Positions 14,449 through 20,576 of a stretch of 40,048 bases of DNA are shown piece by piece. Position 1 is the stretch's first letter; each line of letters opens with the position of its first letter. Location of the stretch: positions 1-40,048 of IMG/VR virus record IMGVR_UViG_3300045049_000096. The stretch is one strand, 5' to 3'. The position numbers and the translations under genes were made by a program. The notes below the pieces were generated by a model that did not search any database, was not told where the DNA came from, and was given only the letters and a program-made list of their open reading frames with translations. This DNA comes from a virus.

Positions 14449-14940
14449 ATGCAACAGCGTTACATTGGAACTAAGATCATCACTGCCGAGCCCATGACTC
14501 GTGCCGCCTATAACGCTTTCCGCGGCTGGACGCTGCCGGCCGACGAGAACGGCGCGGACGACGGTTACCTGGTCGAGTACCAGGACGGCGGCAAGCCGAA
14601 TGTGCCGGGTCGCGCCGGCTACGTCAGCTGGTCACCGAAGGAGCAGTTCGACAACGCATATCGGCCGTGCGCTGCCATGACGTTCGGCCTCGCGCTTGAG
14701 GCGCTGAAGCGCGGCGACCGCGTCGCTCGCGCCGGCTGGAACGGCAAGGGCATGTTCGTGTACCTGGTGCCCGCCAACAGCTACCCCGCACAGACCGGCG
14801 CCGCGAAGGCCTTCTTCGGCGAGGGCGGCATGGTCCCGTACAACGCCTACCTCGCGCTCAAGGGCGCCGACGACACCGTGAGCACCTGGGCGCCGAGCGG
14901 CAGCGATGCGCTGGCCGAGGACTGGCTGATCGTCGAATAA
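14449..14940 (+). CDS. DUF2829 / Tad2-like protein with an N-terminal extra domain
   Basis: The C-terminal half (from residue 76) has the DUF2829 pattern: MTFGLALEALKRGDRVARAG, WNGKGMFVYLVP, PYNAYLALKGADDTVSTW and a closing DALAEDWLIVE. DUF2829 is the family of Tad2 anti-defence proteins, which bind the signalling nucleotide of Thoeris immunity. Here it is joined to an N-terminal domain of about 70 residues (YIGTKIITAEPMTRAAYNAF, GYLVEYQDGGKPN, YVSWSPKEQFD). ATG at 14449 has AAAGGG six bases upstream; the ATG two codons earlier is too close to it. Family membership is fairly clear; anti-Thoeris activity is inferred. Confidence 0.75.
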   Translation: MQQRYIGTKIITAEPMTRAAYNAFRGWTLPADENGADDGYLVEYQDGGKPNVPGRAGYVSWSPKEQFDNAYRPCAAMTFGLALEALKRGDRVARAGWNGKGMFVYLVPANSYPAQTGAAKAFFGEGGMVPYNAYLALKGADDTVSTWAPSGSDALAEDWLIVE

Positions 14941-14949
14941 CCACCACCC

Positions 14950-14968
14950 CGCCCGGCCAGTCCGGGCG
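14950..14968 (+). promoter_or_regulatory. GC hairpin between genes
   Basis: CGCCCGG (14950-14956) pairs with CCGGGCG (14962-14968) around a 5-base loop, ten bases after the stop of the Tad2-like gene. No T run follows, so it is more likely an RNA-stability or processing element than a terminator. Confidence 0.5.
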
Positions 14969-14991
14969 CACAACAACAACGAGAGCACGAC

Positions 14992-15213
14992 ATGAAACTG
15001 CAAATCGAATTCAAAGACCCCGATGCGATCTACGACATCATCAACGCGAAGCACCCGCGCCCCGATGACGAAGGCGACGACACGCCGAACAAGCAGCAGG
15101 CCCGCGAGGACTTCAGCGAGCAATATTTCGAGTATGGCGACTACGGGCGACTGGAAATCGACACCGACACGATGACGGCTCGCCTGCTGCCGCGCAGCGA
15201 ATGGAAGAAGTAA
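14992..15213 (+). CDS. Hypothetical acidic protein, 73 residues
   Basis: ATG at 14992 is preceded by CAACGAGAG at six bases, a leader also used at 17584 and 17985. The product is acidic (PDDEGDDTPNKQQAREDFSE, FEYGDYGRLEIDTDTMTARL) with a strand-type start MKLQIEFKDPDAIYDII. It has no recognised domain. GC hairpins lie on both sides of the gene. Small acidic phage proteins can mimic DNA, but nothing here shows that. Confidence 0.6.
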   Translation: MKLQIEFKDPDAIYDIINAKHPRPDDEGDDTPNKQQAREDFSEQYFEYGDYGRLEIDTDTMTARLLPRSEWKK

Positions 15214-15229
15214 GCCGATAACCACAACA

Positions 15230-15249
15230 GGCGCGCCAGCGAGCGCGCC
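15230..15249 (+). promoter_or_regulatory. GC hairpin between genes
   Basis: GGCGCGC (15230-15236) pairs with GCGCGCC (15243-15249) across a 6-base loop, in the 60-base gap before the Gp49-like gene. As with the hairpin at 14950, no T run follows. Confidence 0.5.
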
Positions 15250-15273
15250 ATCTGAAACGAAAGGACTGGAGAC

Positions 15274-15831
15274 ATGAAGCTGTACACCCCGACCGAGCGC
15301 GTGCAGGCCGCACGCATCACGAAACTGGAGCCGCTGACCGAGCAGCACGGCGGAGGATGGGAAATCACCCTGGAGGACGGCAGCCAGGTCTATGAGCCGT
15401 ATGCGGCATTCCAGCACGCGAAGCCGGGCGACATCTACATCCGCCCGGTGGCGTCCGAATTCACGCCGCTGCCCAAGGGCTACCATCTGCCGGCGCTCGC
15501 GTTCGCGAATATGTTCCGCGAGGCGCTGCCGGCGCTGGCGCCGGACCGCGTGCCGGCCGAGCGCATCGATGCCATGGTGGCCAGCCTGTCCGTGCAGTGC
15601 CAGCGCTTCCCAGGCACAACCAGCACGATCGCAGTGGCCACGCTGCCGAACGGCTACGTCGTCGCGCAAGGCTTTTCCGCCTGCATCGACCCCACGAAGT
15701 TCGACGCCGCGCTGGGCGTGCAGTATGCGAGCGAGGATGCGCTGGTCAAGGCCAGGGCGGCACTCTGGGAAGCGGAAGGCTATCACCTGATGCGCATGCG
15801 CGAGATGGCGGCGCAGGACGGGCAGGGCTGA
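15274..15831 (+). CDS. Gp49-like phage protein with an N-terminal extension
   Basis: The 185-residue product ends in a Gp49-type domain (about residues 108-178): VQCQRFPGTTSTIAVATLPN, GYVVAQGFSACIDPTKFD and DALVKARAALWEAEGYHL, the typical phage pattern of a strand, 'G.S.C..P..FD' and a closing helix ending in EGY. The N-terminal part (KLYTPTERVQAARITKLEPL, KPGDIYIRPVA) is a separate small beta unit. The biochemical role of this family is not known to me. GGAG precedes the ATG, and the stop lies two bases before the next GTG. Confidence 0.7.
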   Translation: MKLYTPTERVQAARITKLEPLTEQHGGGWEITLEDGSQVYEPYAAFQHAKPGDIYIRPVASEFTPLPKGYHLPALAFANMFREALPALAPDRVPAERIDAMVASLSVQCQRFPGTTSTIAVATLPNGYVVAQGFSACIDPTKFDAALGVQYASEDALVKARAALWEAEGYHLMRMREMAAQDGQG

Positions 15832-15832
15832 C

Positions 15833-16258
15833 GTGGCGCGCTGGGGCGACAAGATCCTGGCGCAGCACTTGGCGGCGCAGGCCCGGCGCGCGGCCCCGGC
15901 CGAGCCGTCGACACCTGCGCCGGCCAAGTATCGTTCGCGCAAGGTCGAGCAGGGCGGCGAAACGTTCGACAGCCAGAAGGAGGCGCGGCGCTGGGCCGAA
16001 CTGCAGCAGCTGGCGCGCGCGGGCCAGATCCACGATTTAAAACGCCAGGTGCCGTTCGTGCTGGCGCCGGCCGTGCGCCTGGCCGGCGAGGCGCGCAAGA
16101 AGCCCGCGCTGCGCTACTTCGCCGATTTCACCTATGTGCAGGCCGGGCATCTCGTCGTCGAGGACACGAAAAGCGACGCGACGCGCCGGCTTGCCGCCTA
16201 CCGTCAAAAAAAGCACCTGATGGCCACGGTGCACGGCATTCACATCAAGGAAGTATGA
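15833..16258 (+). CDS. DUF1064 protein, nuclease-like fold
   Basis: The 141-residue product has the DUF1064 pattern: KYRSRKVEQGGETFDSQKEA, RRWAELQQLARAGQIHDLKR, PALRYFADFTYVQAGHLVVE, then DTKSDATRRLAAYRQKKHLM and a closing HGIHIKEV. The acidic FADF and VVEDTKS positions suit a PD-(D/E)xK-like active site (D, then E...K). The family is thought to act as a phage endonuclease or junction resolvase. The start is GTG at 15833 with AGGG upstream; no ATG is available in that region. It may serve recombination or replication intermediates. Confidence 0.75.
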   Translation: MARWGDKILAQHLAAQARRAAPAEPSTPAPAKYRSRKVEQGGETFDSQKEARRWAELQQLARAGQIHDLKRQVPFVLAPAVRLAGEARKKPALRYFADFTYVQAGHLVVEDTKSDATRRLAAYRQKKHLMATVHGIHIKEV

Positions 16259-16259
16259 C

Positions 16260-16835
16260 ATGGGACATATGAATGATTTTTCAATCCGCGAAGCCATCGT
16301 CGGCCTGTCGTGGTGGCGCATGGTCGAAGTGCGCATGTGGGGCCGCAAGCCACATTTCGTGCCGCGCGCCCGCCCGCTGCCGGCAAGCGCCTACGCCGAC
16401 ATCTGCCTGCACCTGTGGGCCGCGCTGGCAAACCCGAACCAGCCGATGACGGCCGACGACCGGGCCAGCGTGCTGATGTATGCGTTCCTCGCTTATGAGA
16501 ACCTGGCGCGCGGCGACGCCACGCACGAATCATGGTGTTGCACGGCGCTGAATATGTACATGGGCAAGGCGCTGGCGCTGCGCGGCTACGGCCCGGAATA
16601 CGTCGACCTGTTCGACGAGGCGCTGGACGGCATGATGCGCATGCAGGACCGCGGCGTGCGCACCGGGAACTGGCGGCTGGACGGCGTGACACTGCGCGCC
16701 GTCGGAGAAGCATTGCCAGTGCACGAGGCGCAGCTGGAACTGGTGCCGCGCAAGCTGATCATGGAGGTGCATGCGGAGGTTCAGGACGAGCTGGCGCGGC
16801 TGGAGCGCGAATACGAGACAACCGAGAAAAAATAG
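16260..16835 (+). CDS. Hypothetical helical protein, 191 residues
   Basis: ATG at 16260 (MGHMNDFS) follows AAGGAAG; a second ATG three codons later is also possible. The product is almost fully helical, with IREAIVGLSWWRMVEVRMWG at the start, a helix pair around SAYADICLHLWAALANP and a charged C-terminal coil (EVQDELARLEREYETTEKK). I recognise no family. It begins two bases after the DUF1064 gene and is followed by a 126-base gap with a hairpin. Confidence 0.65.
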   Translation: MGHMNDFSIREAIVGLSWWRMVEVRMWGRKPHFVPRARPLPASAYADICLHLWAALANPNQPMTADDRASVLMYAFLAYENLARGDATHESWCCTALNMYMGKALALRGYGPEYVDLFDEALDGMMRMQDRGVRTGNWRLDGVTLRAVGEALPVHEAQLELVPRKLIMEVHAEVQDELARLEREYETTEKK

Positions 16836-16961
16836 GTGCCGAAAAGCATCTTTTTCGCTATCCTTACGGCAATAAAAGAGGGCCGCGCGAAGCGGCCCCA
16901 AGACTGAATGCACGCCCCGAGGCGCGAACCCGAATAATAACGCACGAGAGAACCTGACACG
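16836..16961. other. 126-base gap with a GC hairpin
   Basis: GGGCCGC (16880-16886) pairs with GCGGCCC (16892-16898) around GCGAA. A T/A-rich stretch upstream (TTTTTCGC ... AATAAAAG) could hold a weak promoter, but no good -35/-10 pair is seen. No gene is visible. Confidence 0.45.
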
Positions 16962-17513
16962 ATGGAATTGTTCAAGAGCCCCGACCACGCCGCGATGTTC
17001 GCGCTGCGCTACTCCAGCCAGCAATACGCACCTTCCCCGGTGGCCAAGCAGATGCAGCGCGTGGGCCAGGTGCAGATCGGGCAAGGCAAGGGGCTCGTCG
17101 GGCTGGACGGTGCCGCGCAGGCCGGTATGGTGCGCGCGCGCCTGGATCGCCTGAATGACCTGGAGCGCGCCTGCATCATCGCCATCTTCACGACGCGCGC
17201 CGACGACTGCCCGTGCTGTGGCGGCACGCGCCTGACCGACGACTACAAGGCCGCGTTGCTGGCGCTGGCCGAATGGGCGCGCGAATTTATCCGCGACGAG
17301 GTCGACTCGCAGCGCATGCGCTTCGGCATCGTGCAGAATTTTTTCGACCGCAAGGCATCGATCACGAAGCTGGCCAAGAGCATCGGCCGCCCGGCGCGCA
17401 CCGTGCTGGACCAGAAAAATAAAATCTGGCCGCATCTCGCCAAGCTGGAAAAACAGGCGCGCGCGGCGATGGGCGACGTGCTGGCCGACCTGTGCACGGA
17501 AGATGATGCATAA
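16962..17513 (+). CDS. Putative regulator with zinc knuckle and C-terminal helix-turn-helix
   Basis: The 183-residue product starts MELFKSPDHAAMFALRYSSQ and has LVGLDGAAQAGMVRARLDRL, then a Cys cluster DCPCCGG (about residue 84) and a C-terminal helix-turn-helix-like stretch SITKLAKSIGRPARTVLDQK. This order of a helical N-part, a CxCC knuckle and a basic helix-turn-helix is seen in phage late regulators and Q-type antiterminators, but the match is not close enough for a firm name. It lies at the end of one transcription block, just before a strong promoter, which would suit a regulator. Its last codons (EDDA) are part of a DNA repeat shared with 23952-23966. Confidence 0.55.
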   Translation: MELFKSPDHAAMFALRYSSQQYAPSPVAKQMQRVGQVQIGQGKGLVGLDGAAQAGMVRARLDRLNDLERACIIAIFTTRADDCPCCGGTRLTDDYKAALLALAEWAREFIRDEVDSQRMRFGIVQNFFDRKASITKLAKSIGRPARTVLDQKNKIWPHLAKLEKQARAAMGDVLADLCTEDDA

Positions 17514-17547
17514 ATGTGTTGCACGCTAGTGCATCACGGCCTATACT
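17500..17547 (+). promoter_or_regulatory. Promoter/operator module A (repeat of the module at 23952)
   Basis: TTGCAC (17519-17524) and TATACT (17542-17547) are exactly 17 bases apart. A perfect inverted repeat, TGCAC-GCTA-GTGCA, at 17520-17533 overlaps the -35 box. The 15 bases at 17500-17514 are identical to 23952-23966, which precede a similar promoter. Transcription would enter the 39-residue membrane peptide gene. Confidence 0.75.
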
Positions 17548-17583
17548 CGTCATGTTTCTAACCGATAACAACGAGAGGGCAAC

Positions 17584-17703
17584 ATGATCCAGAATTTTTT
17601 TCACTTCCTCGATACGCGCACGTGGGCGCCATGGCTGGGCCTGGCCGTCTGCGTGCTGGCCGCAGGCGCCATCGAAGGCACGAATTTCCCGTTTGTCTGG
17701 TAA
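17584..17703 (+). CDS. Small membrane peptide, 39 residues
   Basis: ATG at 17584 is preceded by CAACGAGAG at six bases and lies about 30 bases below the start point of a strong promoter, as its first gene. The peptide MIQNFFHFLDTRTWAPWLGL continues into AVCVLAAGAIEGTNFPFVW, giving one hydrophobic segment of about 20 residues after a polar N-terminus. Promoter, ribosome site and membrane pattern all support a real gene despite its size. The function is unknown; superinfection exclusion or holin-like roles are possible for single-span phage peptides but cannot be read here. Confidence 0.6.
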   Translation: MIQNFFHFLDTRTWAPWLGLAVCVLAAGAIEGTNFPFVW

Positions 17704-17713
17704 GGGGCGCGCG

Positions 17714-17941
17714 ATGGCTTTCGAGATCATCCCGTTACCCGTCCTGCCTGTCGAGCAGTGCGCTGACAACTGGATGCGCCGCCCGGCGCCGCACATCGCG
17801 CAGGCGCTGCCCGCATCCGTCGCGCGTGCCATGAAGGCAGCATTACGCGCCGTCGACGTCGACATCGAACAGCATGGCGCCGTATCCTATGAATCGGTCG
17901 AGCAGGTCCGCGCCGCGCTGGCGCTGGCCCGCTCGTTTTAA
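17714..17941 (+). CDS. Hypothetical protein, 75 residues
   Basis: ATG at 17714 (MAFEIIPLPVLPVEQCADNW) has AGGGG seven bases upstream. The product has a Pro-rich start and a helical second half (ASVARAMKAALRAVDVDIEQ, then SVEQVRAALALARSF). It follows the membrane peptide by ten bases and shares its promoter. No family is recognised. Confidence 0.6.
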   Translation: MAFEIIPLPVLPVEQCADNWMRRPAPHIAQALPASVARAMKAALRAVDVDIEQHGAVSYESVEQVRAALALARSF

Positions 17942-17984
17942 TCCACCGGCTGGCCGCGCGCCGCCACCACAACGAGAGAACCAC

Positions 17985-18482
17985 ATGGAACAGAGAACCG
18001 CCACCAATCACCCGGCCGAGAGAAAGGACGATCGGCACCCGCTGGGCCCGCTGAACTGGGAAGACACGCCGACGCCCGAGGAAATGAAGGCGACCGAGAC
18101 GTACCTGGAAAACCTGCGCCAGCGCGTGCAGCACGCATCGCACGCGATGCTGGAACAGTTCATCAAGACGACCAAGGCCGACCCGATGCGCGTCATCCTG
18201 GTGCAGAAGTTCGACCTTGACGGCCGCATGGAGATGACGGCCAAGATCCTGCCCGAGCCGGAATTGCACCCGCTGCTGGCCGCCGTGCAGGGTAAGCTGG
18301 TCGAGGTCGGCAACCTGGACGGCGATCCGGATATCGGCATTAGCCTGGACACGGGGGAAGGCCAGTTCCTGACGCTGGTAGGCCTGGCGCAGAAAGACGC
18401 GCGCGCGATCGCGCAGCATTTCGGCGACCAGATCGAAATCACCGTGCGAGCGGTCCCGGCCGACGCCAAGCAGAACGGATAA
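17985..18482 (+). CDS. Hypothetical protein, 165 residues
   Basis: ATG at 17985 has CAACGAGAG six bases upstream, the same leader as at 14992 and 17584. The N-terminus is polar (TNHPAERKDDRHPLGPLNWE), followed by a helix (TYLENLRQRVQHASHAMLEQ) and a C-terminal alpha/beta part (MRVILVQKFDLDGRMEMTAK, FLTLVGLAQKDARAIAQHFG). I recognise no motif. In-frame sequence further upstream lacks a ribosome site. Confidence 0.6.
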   Translation: MEQRTATNHPAERKDDRHPLGPLNWEDTPTPEEMKATETYLENLRQRVQHASHAMLEQFIKTTKADPMRVILVQKFDLDGRMEMTAKILPEPELHPLLAAVQGKLVEVGNLDGDPDIGISLDTGEGQFLTLVGLAQKDARAIAQHFGDQIEITVRAVPADAKQNG

Positions 18483-18489
18483 CAAGAAC

Positions 18490-19059
18490 ATGAATACGAT
18501 GACTGAAAGCCCGACCCCGAGCGGCGACGATGATATCCGCCGCGTCCTGCAGGACGAATTGATCGAGCGCGTGCTGGTGCTCAAGCGCCGGACGCGCAGC
18601 GCATCCATCCGCCTGCAGATCCCGAACACAGACATCTTCATCCTGGCCGGCACACCCGAGGATCTGCGAAAGGTGGCGCCTGATGTGCTCGCCGCTCCGG
18701 ATGCCAACCTATCCGCTGTACGAGAGGCGCGCAACGAGGCGCAGTGGATCAGCGTCGAGGCGCAACTGCCGGAGAAAGAGTGCCTTGCGGTTTACGTGAC
18801 GCCGCGCGGCAAGCAACGGATGATCCGCGCAAAGTACGTACGGAAGTTCCAGATCGAAGCTCAGGGCGACGACTGCGAAACCGACTACAACGAAGACGAC
18901 GACACGTTCTACATCAAGGCCGGCTGGCTGGAGTGCATTGACAACTGGGGCGAATATTCCAGCTGCTATGTGACCGAAGGCTTCGTCACGCACTGGCAGC
19001 CATTGCCCGAATTTCCGGTTGCAGCCCCGGCCGCCAGCAAGGAAGGAGACATAGCATGA
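18490..19059 (+). CDS. DUF551-containing protein, 189 residues
   Basis: The C-terminal part matches the DUF551 pattern common in phage accessory proteins: QWISVEAQLPEKECLAVYVT, ARY-like strand positions, and the closing FVTHWQPLPEFP. The N-terminal part (DDDIRRVLQDELIERVLVLK) is a charged helix. An alternative ATG three codons later is possible. The last codons (AASKEGDIA) form the Shine-Dalgarno of the next gene and nearly repeat the end of that gene. Function of the domain is unknown. Confidence 0.65.
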   Translation: MNTMTESPTPSGDDDIRRVLQDELIERVLVLKRRTRSASIRLQIPNTDIFILAGTPEDLRKVAPDVLAAPDANLSAVREARNEAQWISVEAQLPEKECLAVYVTPRGKQRMIRAKYVRKFQIEAQGDDCETDYNEDDDTFYIKAGWLECIDNWGEYSSCYVTEGFVTHWQPLPEFPVAAPAASKEGDIA

Positions 19060-19289
19060 GCCTCCCAGCATACGGCACCGCACCGATCCGATGCGGAAAA
19101 AGGAAATGCCAGTGGAAGGGCTATGAAACCGATCTGGCGCAGGTGCCGCACAAGACGATCAAGAGCGCCACGCAATCGGCGTGCCCGTCTTGCGGCTGCA
19201 ACGGCTACATGTTCATGACCGAGCGCGAAATCGCAGCCTGGGAGCGCAGCAAGACCGAGGCCGCCAGTAAGGAAGGAGGTGAGGCATGA
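19056..19289 (+). CDS. Small zinc-ribbon-like protein, 77 residues
   Basis: The product has two Cys pairs suited to a zinc ribbon: RCGKRKCQWKGYETDL and SACPSCGCNGYMFM. It starts with ATGA overlapping the upstream stop and has AAGGAGA ahead of it. Its end, EAASKEGGEA, is encoded by DNA that matches 18 of 19 bases of the preceding gene's end (19260-19278 against 19030-19048) and again supplies the ribosome site of the next gene. The role is unknown; small phage zinc ribbons often touch nucleic acid or host proteins. Confidence 0.65.
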   Translation: MSLPAYGTAPIRCGKRKCQWKGYETDLAQVPHKTIKSATQSACPSCGCNGYMFMTEREIAAWERSKTEAASKEGGEA

Positions 19290-19882
19290 GCATCGCAACC
19301 GGCAAGGAACTGAATGCCGAGACGTTCGGCGACTTCGTGCAGCGCCTGCGCCACCACGTGCGCGGTGAGGGCGTGGACTGGCATTTCACGGCCGACGCTC
19401 TGTTCACTGTGCAGGCGCGCCGCATCATCTTCGGCATAGACAAGGATTACACCGACAAGTGGGCCGTGTACGTCGACGACAGTATGTATTTCAGCGTTCT
19501 GGAGTACTGGGGCGACCAAGGGCCGGAGAGTCGGGCGCGACTGCACCGACTGGCGCAAGAGCAAGGCGGCTGCGGCTTCATGTCGCTCAGCGAGAGCGAC
19601 CAGTGGGACATCCTGGCCGATCTGCCAGAGCACACAGTTTCGGGCTGGGACGAGCGCTGGGACATCGTCAACGTGCACTTTACCAAGGAAGCCGCCGAGG
19701 CGTTCATCCGTCGCAAGCAGCACGACTACCGCGACGGCTTGCGGGTGTACGTCGAAGCACAAGTCTACTGCTGGGAGTTCAACGAGATCATCAAGGGCCT
19801 ACTCGACGGCAAGATCGTGTACGCGGAGTTGGCCGAGTCCGCCAGCACTGAGAACGGCCATCGTGGGAGCGGTGATGCGTAA
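19286..19882 (+). CDS. Hypothetical protein, 198 residues, ending in the shared cassette junction
   Basis: GGAGGT lies before the ATG at 19286, one of the best ribosome sites of the window, and the start overlaps the upstream stop. The product has VQRLRHHVRGEGVDWHFTAD, then a MSLSESDQWDILADLPEH stretch and the C-terminal pattern VHFTKEAAEAFIRRKQHDY, WEFNEIIKGLLDGKI that I recall from accessory regions of other phages, without known function. Its last ten residues, ENGHRGSGDA, belong to a DNA segment (19850-19885) shared with the - strand cassette at 5198-5233. Confidence 0.65.
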   Translation: MSIATGKELNAETFGDFVQRLRHHVRGEGVDWHFTADALFTVQARRIIFGIDKDYTDKWAVYVDDSMYFSVLEYWGDQGPESRARLHRLAQEQGGCGFMSLSESDQWDILADLPEHTVSGWDERWDIVNVHFTKEAAEAFIRRKQHDYRDGLRVYVEAQVYCWEFNEIIKGLLDGKIVYAELAESASTENGHRGSGDA

Positions 19883-20576
19883 GCCGATGCGCGTTCTGGT
19901 GGCTTGCGAGTATTCCGGTCGGGTACGTGATGCCTTCATCCGCGCCGGCCACATGGCGATGAGCTGCGACATGCTTGACACCGAGGCTCCCGGCGCGCAC
20001 TACAAGGGCGACATTCGGGACGTGCTGTACGACGGATGGGATCTGATGGTCGCGCATCCGCCGTGCACGAGGCTGACGAACAGCGGTGTTCGCTGGCTGA
20101 AGGTGCCGCCACCTGGGAAGACGCTCGACGAGATGTGGGCTGACCTGGAGGCCGCGGCCGAGTTTTACAAGCTGCTGCGCGATGCGCCGATCCCGCGCAA
20201 GGCCATCGAGAACCCGATCATGCACTGCTATGCCCGCGAGCGTATCAAGATCGGCTTCCGCCAGGTCGTGCAGCCGTGGTGGTTTGGCGAGGAAGCATTC
20301 AAGGCGACCGGACTGGAACTGATCGGTCTGCCGCCCTTGGAGGCGACGAACCGTCTGATACCGCCGAAGGCTGGCACAGACGAACACAAGGCATGGTCGA
20401 AAGTGCACCTTGCCTCACCGGGCCCGGACCGCTGGAAGGATCGAAGCCGGACGTACGAGGGAATCGCGCAGGCGATGGCGGACCAGTGGGGCAAGCTGGG
20501 CCGCCTGCAGGTAGCAGAAATGGCAGCCGCGGTGCCAGCAGCACAACAACAACTATTCATGGAGCAAGCAGCATGA
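19875..20576 (+). CDS. Cytosine-C5-methyltransferase-like protein (copy 2)
   Basis: The 233-residue product is the paralogue of the gene at 4444-5208. It has LVACEYSGRVRDAFIRAG (SAM loop, residues 8-25), SCDML, a motif-IV-like HPPCTRLTNSG (residues 61-71, Pro-Pro-Cys intact), IENPIMH (motif-VI-like, 111-117) and VQPWWFG. It is shorter than a full C5 methyltransferase and shows no separate target-recognition domain. ATG at 19875 is chosen over the GTG at 19863 because GGGAG lies before it and copy 1 starts at the same point. The end (QQQLFMEQAA) and the 38 bases around the stop (20541-20578) are identical to copy 1. Confidence 0.75.
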   Translation: MRKPMRVLVACEYSGRVRDAFIRAGHMAMSCDMLDTEAPGAHYKGDIRDVLYDGWDLMVAHPPCTRLTNSGVRWLKVPPPGKTLDEMWADLEAAAEFYKLLRDAPIPRKAIENPIMHCYARERIKIGFRQVVQPWWFGEEAFKATGLELIGLPPLEATNRLIPPKAGTDEHKAWSKVHLASPGPDRWKDRSRTYEGIAQAMADQWGKLGRLQVAEMAAAVPAAQQQLFMEQAA

